Shown in pieces: positions 1 to 6,550 of a DNA stretch of 10,465 nucleotides; positions within the stretch are counted from its first letter, which is position 1; each line of letters starts with the position of its first letter. Source of the stretch: Clostridiaceae bacterium OM02-2AC (lineage in GTDB: Bacteria > Bacillota_I > Bacilli_A > Erysipelotrichales > Erysipelotrichaceae). A program made the position numbers and the translations under genes. The notes below the pieces were generated by a model. That model searched no databases, was not told the DNA's origin, and saw only the letters and a list, made by a program, of their open reading frames with translations. The DNA lies in contig QULU01000074.1 in NCBI GenBank assembly GCA_003481775.1, positions 1-10,465 of the forward strand, read 5' to 3'.

Positions 1-20
1 TTTAATCTTTTCTTGAACAT
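1..20 (-). CDS. probable 5' end of the next gene downstream (partial)
   Basis: Only the first six complete codons fit in the window. They start at an ATG whose first base is position 20 and read MFKKRL, a basic start typical of an exported or membrane protein. An AAAGGA Shine-Dalgarno-like stretch lies at 34-39, about 13 bases before the ATG, which is slightly long. The gene would follow the large adhesin after the terminator at 52-80. In comparable loci that neighbour is often another surface protein or a sortase, but nothing here identifies it. The call rests on the ribosome-binding-like site and the position only. Confidence 0.4.
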
Positions 21-51
21 AGGGTATATCGTTTCCTTTCTTTCTTACAGT

Positions 52-80
52 GAAAAAAGACACGCAATGTGTCTTTTTTC
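52..80 (-). terminator. rho-independent terminator after the adhesin gene
   Basis: This is a perfect 12-base inverted repeat (52-63 against 69-80) with a five-base loop. The GACAC/GTGTC core is flanked by A and T runs, so on the minus strand the hairpin ends in a run of six T. It lies about 50 bases past the TAG stop of the adhesin. The A/T symmetry means it could also stop transcription from the other direction. Confidence 0.8.
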
Positions 81-130
81 GGATATAGAGCCACCACATA
101 TATACAGGGCAAGACGTTCGTTTTCGGATA

Positions 131-3100
131 CTACTGTTCTGATTTCTTCGTTTTTCTACGCTTATGAGATACGAAGATGAGTGCTGCGCCTGACAGTGTT
201 ACGACACTGAGCAGGATCCCAGTCGCTGTCGTATCCCCTGTAACGACCCCACCGGATAACGGTTTATCCGCATAGATGATTGTGCGCAGCTTGTCATCAC
301 CATTGACCCATTCGTCATCGATCGTGACCTTCACGACTTCGTCGGAAAGCTCATAACCGACTGGTGCTTTCGTCTCTTTAATAAAATACGTACCGTATGT
401 CAGATCATCGAACAGTGCGATTCCATTCTTCGTATCTGTCTTTGCAGTGCGGATCTTCTTCGTGCACACTGCGTCACTATACAGCGTAAACTCTGCGACC
501 TTCAGGATGTCCTTATGTTCATAATAATCGACCTTATTTACTTTGATATAGGAGCGGATCATGTTGTCTTTCATCGTGATCTTCTGTCCGTCTCCTGCGG
601 TAAAGGTAATCTCTTCTGCGATCTCATATCCATACGGTGCAGAGAGTTCTTTCATTACATATTCTTTACCTTCTACGAGATAGTGGATGTAGTGTGGTTC
701 CTTTCCGGATATCCACTCATCGATGATGCTTCCGGTCTCCTTATCGATGACCTGCAGCTTAGCTCCTTCCAGTTCTTCTGAGCCGGTTTCTCCGACTTTT
801 GAGAATTCCATTTCCGTAGGAGTATTTTCACAAGTGATTGTTAACAGGTCACCGTCTGCAGTAACTTCAACTTTGTAGACATGGTCATTCAGAACATAAC
901 CGTCTACCTGTCCATCCTCTTGGATGAAATACGTTCCAAGTTCCAGATCAGAGAATGTTGCGATACCTTTTGCATCTGTTTCTGCAGTTTTGATGATATT
1001 GCTCATGTCTTTATCTGCAGAAATATTGAATTTGATGCCTTCCAGTTTCTTATCGGCATCGCTTGAATCAGCTTTCTGAACCTGGATTGTTCCTCTCGCC
1101 AGTTCATTATTGATTTTTCCGTCTTCACCGATCTGTACCACATAGTTGGAAACATCTTCTCCATGATATGCAATCTCGAAGTCATATTCATTATCGTTCA
1201 ATACATACTGTCCGTTAGTAGAAAGTTCTCTGATGTAATATACTCCATTAGGAAGATCAAATGTATCAGCAAGTGTTAAATGTCCGTCTTTAGTAATTCC
1301 GCTTGTGTACACCAATGTGTCATAAGGAATAGCTACATCGCCTTTGTAATTGTAGATATCTTCTCTTGCAAAGATTCCGAATACGATATCTTTATAAGCA
1401 TCCGGATTTTTGTAAGTTTCCTGTTCTTCTAATACTTTTGTCATATCGATATCAACCGTTGGACGTTCATTTTTCAAAGTAGAAGTGATGGTCTGGATTT
1501 CATTGATCTGATTATCCTTTACCTCGAAATAATGTTTTTCTGTATCCGCAAGATAACCATGAGGAACTTTTGTTTCACGATAATAATATCGTCCTACAGG
1601 GAGCTTCTTGCTCAATACTGCATCCCAATCGGATTCTAAAGTCTGAACTTTTTCATCAGCTTTGTAGTAAGTGTGATTGCCGATTGTAATATCTTGTGCA
1701 GCATAAATCGTAATCTCTGCACCCAACAGATTTGATTTCTCCCAGATTGGAGAATGAACTGTACCGAATTCTGTCTGTCCTGTATCCGTAGCCATGAAGA
1801 TTTCTCCGGCTTTGTTCCACTTTAATTGGCCGAATACCAGCTCATCCTTCATTTCGACGCTTTGTACCTTTCCGGTATCCTCTACAGTGAACTCTACATC
1901 CTTTGCGATCGCATATCCATATGGACTGCTCGTTTCATGCAGGACATAGGTCTTACCCGGCTCTAACCCTTCGATCAGGTGAGGGATGATGCTGCCATCC
2001 CCATCCTTTCCATCCTGCCCGGAGATCCAGCTGTCTGATACTGCGCCCGGTTCTCCCTTTGGATATACGCTCAGATGTGCGCCTTCGATCTCTTCATCGT
2101 TCGTGATGTCCTTCTTGGATACTTCGACCTTCGTGATCTCATTCCGGAAGGTCGACTCCAACTTGATGACTGCTTTATTTTGACCCTGATATGTCGCATC
2201 GAAATCCACGACCTCATCGGTAGAAGCATATCCGATCGGTGCCTTCAGCTCTCTGCTGTAATATTCAGAAAGAGGAAGATCTGCATCAAATCTGACTTTT
2301 CCATTTTCATCACTGTCTGCTGTATAAACCAGCTCATCAGCTTTTACTACGACCTTGCCATCAGCATTCTTAATATCATTTTTAGCATAAAGTCCGAATA
2401 CCGCACCTGCTAATGGAGTTCCTGTATCGGCATCTTTCTTCACTATAGATAAATCAACTTTCTGACGTTCATTCTTAAAGGAAGAATCTGCAAACACCAC
2501 TTCTGTTTCCTGATCTTCATATTTCAGCTCTACTGTCTGTGATTTACCGTTTAAGACAAATCCGTCCGGTGAGCATTTTTCAGAAACTTCGTACAATCCC
2601 AGAGGCAGTTTCTTCGATGTAGCTTTACCTCCATCGGCTGTTGTAACTGTAACCACAACAGTTCCTTTCTTATAAATTACCGTACCATCGTTAGATGGGT
2701 CCATGATGTTTTCTGCGGCTTTTATTTCATATACAGCACCAGCAAGTCCACGTTCTTCATACTGAAAATGCTTGTTTCCCATCTTATCGGTTTTAACATT
2801 TGTTAATACTTCGCCAAGTTTTTGAACATTTATCTGTCCCTGTACAGCTTTATCACTGAATTTTACTGTGATAACAGGTGTTTTTCCATCCGGCAAAGTT
2901 TCATAAGCTGTATCCATAGATACCTTGAATTTGACTGGTTCTACGTTTAACAGATAACCGTCCGGACTTCGTACCTCTTCAATCTGATATTCTTTTGGAT
3001 CAAGAACATCACCGGTCATTACTACACCATCTTCATTTGTTTCCCATTCATCCACGTAATGAGGAAGCGGATTCCATTCCCAGTATCCTACGTATTCGTT

Positions 3101-5215
3101 TGTTTCTAGATCTCGAATCTTGAATGTTGCGCCCGGGATCTTGATTGTTTTTCCTGTATCAGCATCCTGCTTGGCGATAGCGATGACTGCTCTGAATTTT
3201 TCATCATTGAAGATTCTCCATGGCTGCGGCTCTCTGCTATCTTTGTTGATCACGACCTTGAAATCTGGTACGGCGTAGTGGTCATCCGGAACCTTGGTTT
3301 CTCGCACGATATACGTACCGTAAGGAAGTTCATCAGAAACTGCATATCCATTCTTGTCTGTCACTAGGACAGCAGCATTCTGTCCCTTTGCGTTTTTCGC
3401 AACTGGCGCTTTTTCCCAGGAACCGTATTTATCGATATCTTTCTGAGCCTTGATCGTAAATTCTACGCCTGCAAGTTTATCTGCTTCACCGGCACCATTA
3501 TCAGACATCTTGATGATAGAGAATGCCTGCGCCTTGACACGTTCCTTGACCGTTTGTTTTTTCGTTACGACTTCAACGCTTTGTCCTGCGTAGTCGATGG
3601 AGATATCATAGGTGGTAGGATCCAATGTGTAACCGGTACTTGGCGTTTTTTCCTGAAGGGTATATTTACCTAAGTAAAGATTACTTATAGACGCTTTTGC
3701 ATTAGCATCCGTCGTCAGTGTGGCAACCAATGCACCTTTCGCATATTTGACTGATTGATCTGCCGGATCTAAGATATTTTCTTTTGCGCGGAGATCATAG
3801 ACAGCACCTTTAAGAGTAGCTTCACCCTGAGCAGATAAGCCGGTGACGCTGTCTTCTTTTGTGAGCTCTAAGCGGCCAGTCTGTCGCTCATCTTCACCGG
3901 TTACTGTGATCTTTTGTTCGTTGCTAGTGATCGTAACAGGGTAGGAGGTCTTGTTTAAGATATATCCGGATGGAGCGATGACCTCACGCACGGTGTACTG
4001 ACCGAATCTCAAGTATCCGGATTCTACAAAGCCTGTGGCAGTTGTCACGAGTCTTTCTAACTCCTGTCCTTTATCGTTGTAGATGGCATAGGTAGCACCT
4101 GCGACCTGCTTTCCGGAATCAGGGTCGATCTTACGTAGCTGTACCTTACCTTTTACCCAGTTATTACGAGCAGTATAGTTCGTCGTCTGATTAGCTTCGA
4201 CAGTTACTTCACGGATGGTACTATCGAGTACCAGGTGACTAGGAACCGCGGTCTCTTGCACATAATATTTCTGTGGTAACAAGTCATTGACGGTTACAGT
4301 GCCATCAGCACCTGTCGTGTAGGTTCCAATAGGGGAGGTCATATCGGAATTCTTGGACACCTTGAAAGAAGTATTTGGTACCACTGTCCCATCTTCATCC
4401 TGCTTTGTGATCTTCAAAGAGCCATATTTTTCAACGTTCAAGTTAATGGTGATAGTTACAGGGTCGCCAACTTTAAAGGATACAACATCTTGAGATGTAG
4501 AGGATGAAAATAAAATAGATGTCCCAACACACTCTGCCTTTATTGCTTGAAATTTTACTGTTGCATTTTCTGGGGCATTACTAGAAGCTGTGATCGTCAA
4601 TTTATTTCCACTTTTTGATATAGTAATACCTTCACTTTTCGATGTGAGCGAATAATTAGAAAATACTTTATTGGTATCTGTCAGTGTGATGGATTCTCCT
4701 ATTTTGATATTTTCTTCGATTCCGTTGAATGAAGGCTTTTTCTTAAAAAGCGAATCTACCTTATCTTGTATCTGAGCTTTTTTTGAAGTATATCCAGAAT
4801 AGGAAGTATTATTGATTGTAGCACCAAGAGCTTCCCAAATCATAAATTGTGTAGCTAGATAGTCCTCATCTGTCTTACTAGATAATTGCCAACCTACATA
4901 AGCTATATGTTCTATTTTACGAAGTTCACTATGACTGAAATTAGACCTTGTATAGGATGAACCTTCGGTTATCAAAATTCCAGGTTGCACACAGAATGCA
5001 ATTTCGCCATCTGCATATATATGTTCTGTTTCTGCGCCCCAAACCATATGTCCATCCTTATCTGTCACTTGAAAACTATAAGGAATCCTATTTTTCACGG
5101 TGACATTTGCACCAGCAGATTTTACAACTTGAGGGCTCGATATATTTGATACAATCAAAAATAATACTGCAATGTAGTTAAATAGTTTTTTCTTGATATT
5201 TTTGAAGTATAACAT
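131..5215 (-). CDS. giant cell-surface adhesin: thioester domain plus about 13 CnaB/SpaA-type domains
   Basis: This 1694-residue exported surface protein probably binds host or matrix targets covalently. Residues 1-35 are a signal peptide (basic start, hydrophobic 14-27). The thioester domain covers about 40-160: Cys75 in FCVQPG and Gln123 in TQFMIW are the expected thioester-forming pair. A beta-rich linker domain covers about 165-262. Thirteen CnaB/SpaA (prealbumin-like) domains follow, starting near residues 265, 356, 447, 563, 677, 794, 920, 1030, 1130, 1254, 1376, 1469 and 1556. Most carry an early Lys strand, a 'GxYxxxE' strand and a closing Asn, the layout of self-formed Lys-Asn isopeptide bonds. 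Domains 8 and 12 resemble each other (WISG...YGY), as do 3 and 6 (GAVY...AENI.DP). The C-terminus has a membrane segment (about 1664-1682) and a basic tail, but VVTGD (1657-1661) stands where LPxTG is expected. The start is supported by AAAGGAG at 5228-5234, 12 bases before the ATG. Base composition is patchy. The fold is secure; the ligand is unknown. Confidence 0.93.
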   Translation of the reverse strand: MLYFKNIKKKLFNYIAVLFLIVSNISSPQVVKSAGANVTVKNRIPYSFQVTDKDGHMVWGAETEHIYADGEIAFCVQPGILITEGSSYTRSNFSHSELRKIEHIAYVGWQLSSKTDEDYLATQFMIWEALGATINNTSYSGYTSKKAQIQDKVDSLFKKKPSFNGIEENIKIGESITLTDTNKVFSNYSLTSKSEGITISKSGNKLTITASSNAPENATVKFQAIKAECVGTSILFSSSTSQDVVSFKVGDPVTITINLNVEKYGSLKITKQDEDGTVVPNTSFKVSKNSDMTSPIGTYTTGADGTVTVNDLLPQKYYVQETAVPSHLVLDSTIREVTVEANQTTNYTARNNWVKGKVQLRKIDPDSGKQVAGATYAIYNDKGQELERLVTTATGFVESGYLRFGQYTVREVIAPSGYILNKTSYPVTITSNEQKITVTGEDERQTGRLELTKEDSVTGLSAQGEATLKGAVYDLRAKENILDPADQSVKYAKGALVATLTTDANAKASISNLYLGKYTLQEKTPSTGYTLDPTTYDISIDYAGQSVEVVTKKQTVKERVKAQAFSIIKMSDNGAGEADKLAGVEFTIKAQKDIDKYGSWEKAPVAKNAKGQNAAVLVTDKNGYAVSDELPYGTYIVRETKVPDDHYAVPDFKVVINKDSREPQPWRIFNDEKFRAVIAIAKQDADTGKTIKIPGATFKIRDLETNEYVGYWEWNPLPHYVDEWETNEDGVVMTGDVLDPKEYQIEEVRSPDGYLLNVEPVKFKVSMDTAYETLPDGKTPVITVKFSDKAVQGQINVQKLGEVLTNVKTDKMGNKHFQYEERGLAGAVYEIKAAENIMDPSNDGTVIYKKGTVVVTVTTADGGKATSKKLPLGLYEVSEKCSPDGFVLNGKSQTVELKYEDQETEVVFADSSFKNERQKVDLSIVKKDADTGTPLAGAVFGLYAKNDIKNADGKVVVKADELVYTADSDENGKVRFDADLPLSEYYSRELKAPIGYASTDEVVDFDATYQGQNKAVIKLESTFRNEITKVEVSKKDITNDEEIEGAHLSVYPKGEPGAVSDSWISGQDGKDGDGSIIPHLIEGLEPGKTYVLHETSSPYGYAIAKDVEFTVEDTGKVQSVEMKDELVFGQLKWNKAGEIFMATDTGQTEFGTVHSPIWEKSNLLGAEITIYAAQDITIGNHTYYKADEKVQTLESDWDAVLSKKLPVGRYYYRETKVPHGYLADTEKHYFEVKDNQINEIQTITSTLKNERPTVDIDMTKVLEEQETYKNPDAYKDIVFGIFAREDIYNYKGDVAIPYDTLVYTSGITKDGHLTLADTFDLPNGVYYIRELSTNGQYVLNDNEYDFEIAYHGEDVSNYVVQIGEDGKINNELARGTIQVQKADSSDADKKLEGIKFNISADKDMSNIIKTAETDAKGIATFSDLELGTYFIQEDGQVDGYVLNDHVYKVEVTADGDLLTITCENTPTEMEFSKVGETGSEELEGAKLQVIDKETGSIIDEWISGKEPHYIHYLVEGKEYVMKELSAPYGYEIAEEITFTAGDGQKITMKDNMIRSYIKVNKVDYYEHKDILKVAEFTLYSDAVCTKKIRTAKTDTKNGIALFDDLTYGTYFIKETKAPVGYELSDEVVKVTIDDEWVNGDDKLRTIIYADKPLSGGVVTGDTTATGILLSVVTLSGAALIFVSHKRRKTKKSEQ

Positions 5216-5227
5216 AAATTATTGACT

Positions 5228-5234
5228 CTCCTTT
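5228..5234 (-). promoter_or_regulatory. ribosome binding site of the adhesin
   Basis: Reads AAAGGAG on the minus strand, 12 bases before the ATG at 5215. The spacing is at the long end of normal. It lies 20 bases past the leader hairpin at 5254-5278, so it is made only if that hairpin fails to terminate or if transcription starts after it. Confidence 0.75.
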
Positions 5235-5253
5235 CTTTGCACAGCCTAAATAG

Positions 5254-5278
5254 AAAAAGACCGGTATTAACCGATCTT
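5254..5278 (-). terminator. terminator-type hairpin in the adhesin leader (possible attenuator)
   Basis: Nine-base stem (5257-5265 against 5270-5278) with one G.U wobble on the minus strand and a four-base loop. It is followed on the minus strand by TTTTTC. It lies between the previous gene's own terminator (5407-5429) and the adhesin ribosome binding site. It is therefore either a second backup terminator or a conditional terminator inside the adhesin's 5' leader. Confidence 0.6.
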
Positions 5279-5283
5279 GTTTA

Positions 5284-5311
5284 AATATAGGATGTTATGT
5301 ACGACTGTACA
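5284..5311 (-). promoter_or_regulatory. weak candidate promoter before the adhesin
   Basis: On the minus strand TGTACA (5306-5311, 4 of 6 matches to TTGACA) is followed after 16 bases by TATATT (5284-5289, 5 of 6 matches to TATAAT). The -35 box lies in a small inverted repeat (TGTAC at 5298-5302, GTACA at 5307-5311). Transcription would begin at about 5277, directly at the leader hairpin, which would then be the 5' end of the message rather than an attenuator. The match is only fair. Confidence 0.25.
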
Positions 5312-5346
5312 GATACGACCTTTCATTTATGTTGGGCGTGACCCCT

Positions 5347-5376
5347 CTATGGTGGTCTATGCTTAATATAATTCAT
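5347..5376 (-). CDS. possible nine-residue leader peptide
   Basis: On the minus strand an AAAGGA (5385-5390) sits eight bases before an ATG that opens MNYIKHRPP followed by TAG. A start-stop pair (ATGTAA) lies between them. The peptide ends in Pro-Pro-stop, an arrangement that slows ribosomes. It lies about 70 bases before the terminator hairpin at 5254-5278, which is a layout seen in attenuation leaders. An ORF this short can arise by chance, and no clear antiterminator pairing was found by eye. Confidence 0.2.
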   Translation of the reverse strand: MNYIKHRPP

Positions 5377-5406
5377 TTACATTTTCCTTTCTATTATTCC
5401 AAAAAG

Positions 5407-5429
5407 AAAAGACAGGAATCCTGCCTTTT
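5407..5429 (-). terminator. rho-independent terminator of the Ig-like lipoprotein gene
   Basis: Ten-base stem (5407-5416 against 5420-5429) with one G.U wobble and a three-base loop. On the minus strand it runs into TTTTCTTTTT. The first base of the stem's 5' arm is also the last base of the TAA stop (5429-5431), so gene and terminator are fused end to end. Confidence 0.8.
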
Positions 5430-6361
5430 TAATTACCATAAATGAAACCAACAGTATAACCAGTGATATTATCACAGGTATCAACAACTGGTCCAACACT
5501 GTATGACATAATATTATTTTTTGGATTGCTCTCCATATCTGCGCCATATTTATATGCTTCTGCTTCAGTTTTGAAAATCTGCCCAGATTCACCAAGCTGA
5601 TTGTTTGGAACATAACATGTTGTTGGTTTCTGTGTTTCTGCTGGTTTGGAGGTTCCGGAAGATGATCCTCCTGATGTCGTACCACTCTGTCCACTGGATC
5701 CTGAAATCGATTGTGCAGGTGAGGAAGGGGAAGCTGCCTGAGCCTGTTGGCCAGTATTGCTGTTTTGAGAAGTTGCGGCCTCAGAATTCTGTTCTGTCGT
5801 TGCTTTCTTCTCTACATTTTTCTTCACAGTGACCTTGAATGATTTTTCTGTAGCATTTCCATTTGCATCGAATGCTTTGACAACTACTTCATAGGTTCCA
5901 GCTTTCTTCGTATCCAGCTCGCCCTTGTCAATATAGTATCCGGATTTCTTGATTTCCTTGTCACTGTACTTCAAGCTGCCATCGACGGGATCCTTTACAG
6001 ATTTTACATTGTCCTTCAATGTCAGCTTATCTCCGGCTGTGATCATGATCTTATCCTTCTTCAGTACGATTTTTGGTTTTTTGGTATCTTTGACAGTTAT
6101 CTTGATTTCCTTTTCTGTAGATTTATCACCATCTGTAAATGTGACTTTCAGCGTCTGGTCTCCGACTTTCTTTGTATCATATCCGGAAACCTTCTCGACT
6201 TTGACATTCTCGTCTGACTCCTTTGCGTCATATAGTTTATCGTTATCCAGCTTATCACCGTACTCTACAGTTAGCTTCTCTGGCGTTTTAACCTGTAGGT
6301 CTTTGACACAGCCCGTCAATATCAATGCTACCATTGCTATCATACTTAATAACTTTTTCAT
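5429..6361 (-). CDS. lipoprotein with two Ig-like domains and a small two-cysteine C-terminal domain
   Basis: This 310-residue exported protein is probably fixed to the outer membrane face by lipid on Cys18: the signal peptide is MKKLLSMIAMVALILTGC with lipobox L15-T-G-C18. Two lysine-rich beta-sandwich segments follow. The first (about 21-91) ends in KEIKITVKD. The second (about 93-180) has 'DTKKPKI', 'AGDKLTL', 'AGTYEVVVKAFDANGNAT' and 'KSFKVTVK', the pattern of bacterial Ig-like/HYR or DUF5011-type domains. A Ser/Gly/Thr/Gln-rich spacer covers about 183-246. The last domain (249-310) contains Cys249 and Cys296, which could form a disulfide. The GAGGAGG ribosome binding site at 6371-6377, nine bases before the ATG, decides the start. 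The gene has its own terminator. The Ig-like domains suggest a wall-spanning display stalk; the final domain's function is not recognised. It lies just upstream of the adhesin in the same direction. Confidence 0.88.
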   Translation of the reverse strand: MKKLLSMIAMVALILTGCVKDLQVKTPEKLTVEYGDKLDNDKLYDAKESDENVKVEKVSGYDTKKVGDQTLKVTFTDGDKSTEKEIKITVKDTKKPKIVLKKDKIMITAGDKLTLKDNVKSVKDPVDGSLKYSDKEIKKSGYYIDKGELDTKKAGTYEVVVKAFDANGNATEKSFKVTVKKNVEKKATTEQNSEAATSQNSNTGQQAQAASPSSPAQSISGSSGQSGTTSGGSSSGTSKPAETQKPTTCYVPNNQLGESGQIFKTEAEAYKYGADMESNPKNNIMSYSVGPVVDTCDNITGYTVGFIYGN

Positions 6362-6370
6362 TTTCTAAAT

Positions 6371-6377
6371 CCTCCTC
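6371..6377 (-). promoter_or_regulatory. strong ribosome binding site of the Ig-like lipoprotein
   Basis: Reads GAGGAGG on the minus strand, nine bases before the ATG at 6361. It confirms that start, and with it the lipobox signal peptide. Confidence 0.85.
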
Positions 6378-6404
6378 ATCACCCATTTAGACTTTTTTAT
6401 CGAT

Positions 6405-6530
6405 TTATTTTTTCTTTCGTTTTGCAAAATATTTCCGTTCGAATTTTTCTTCTTTTTCATATGCCTGTTGGAAAGCAGATAGCCTTCTGCTTTTTCCTCC
6501 AAGCATTTCTTCAACATGGCAAGTTGCCAT
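6405..6530 (-). CDS. possible small basic protein (41 residues) after the ATPase gene
   Basis: An ORF reads MATCHVEE, then a second in-frame Met (ATG at 6506), then a very basic helical stretch ending in FAKRKKK. Its first five codons lie inside the palindrome at 6512-6534. No good Shine-Dalgarno precedes either start; only GAAGAA lies before the inner ATG. A second frame is also open over the same bases (about 59 codons from an ATG at 6541). That suggests the region may simply be A-rich non-coding DNA. It is the only candidate gene in the 189-base gap between the ATPase and lipoprotein genes. Confidence 0.25.
   Translation of the reverse strand: MATCHVEEMLGGKSRRLSAFQQAYEKEEKFERKYFAKRKKK
6472..6493. 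repeat. inverted repeat (8-base stem hairpin)
   Basis: Perfect eight-base arms, AAAGCAGA (6472-6479) and TCTGCTTT (6486-6493), around a six-base loop. On the plus strand the second arm runs into TTTTT, so it is more terminator-like in that direction. On the minus strand the tail is TTTCC, a poor terminator for the ATPase gene. Confidence 0.45.
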
Positions 6531-6534
6531 GTTG
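6512..6534. repeat. palindrome copy 1 (core TGGCAAsTTGCCA), after the ATPase gene
   Basis: Perfect 23-base palindrome with a single central base at 6523. Its first base on the minus strand lies 17 bases past the TGA stop of the ATPase gene. The 13-base core is shared with the copies at 8305-8327 and 9510-9528. No T-run follows on either strand, so it is not an ordinary intrinsic terminator. Confidence 0.85.
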
Positions 6535-6550
6535 TTTGAAACATAGTCCG

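Noticed and set aside
2075..2413. A 112-codon plus-strand frame inside the adhesin
   Set aside because: It is a shadow of the adhesin's coding sequence, with no ribosome binding site and no recognisable product.
5281..5360. A known riboswitch class in the adhesin leader
   Set aside because: I compared it by eye with c-di-GMP and T-box type patterns and saw no conserved core. A covariance-model search would be needed to exclude rarer classes.
5377..5694. A 105-codon minus-strand frame overlapping the end of the lipoprotein gene
   Set aside because: It lies in another frame of the lipoprotein gene and runs through its terminator. The product has no coherent features.
5949..6368. A 139-codon plus-strand open frame antisense to the Ig-like lipoprotein
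   Set aside because: Its Ser/Leu/Phe-rich product is what the reverse complement of a Lys/Asp-rich protein gives. It has no ribosome binding site and opposes a clear gene.
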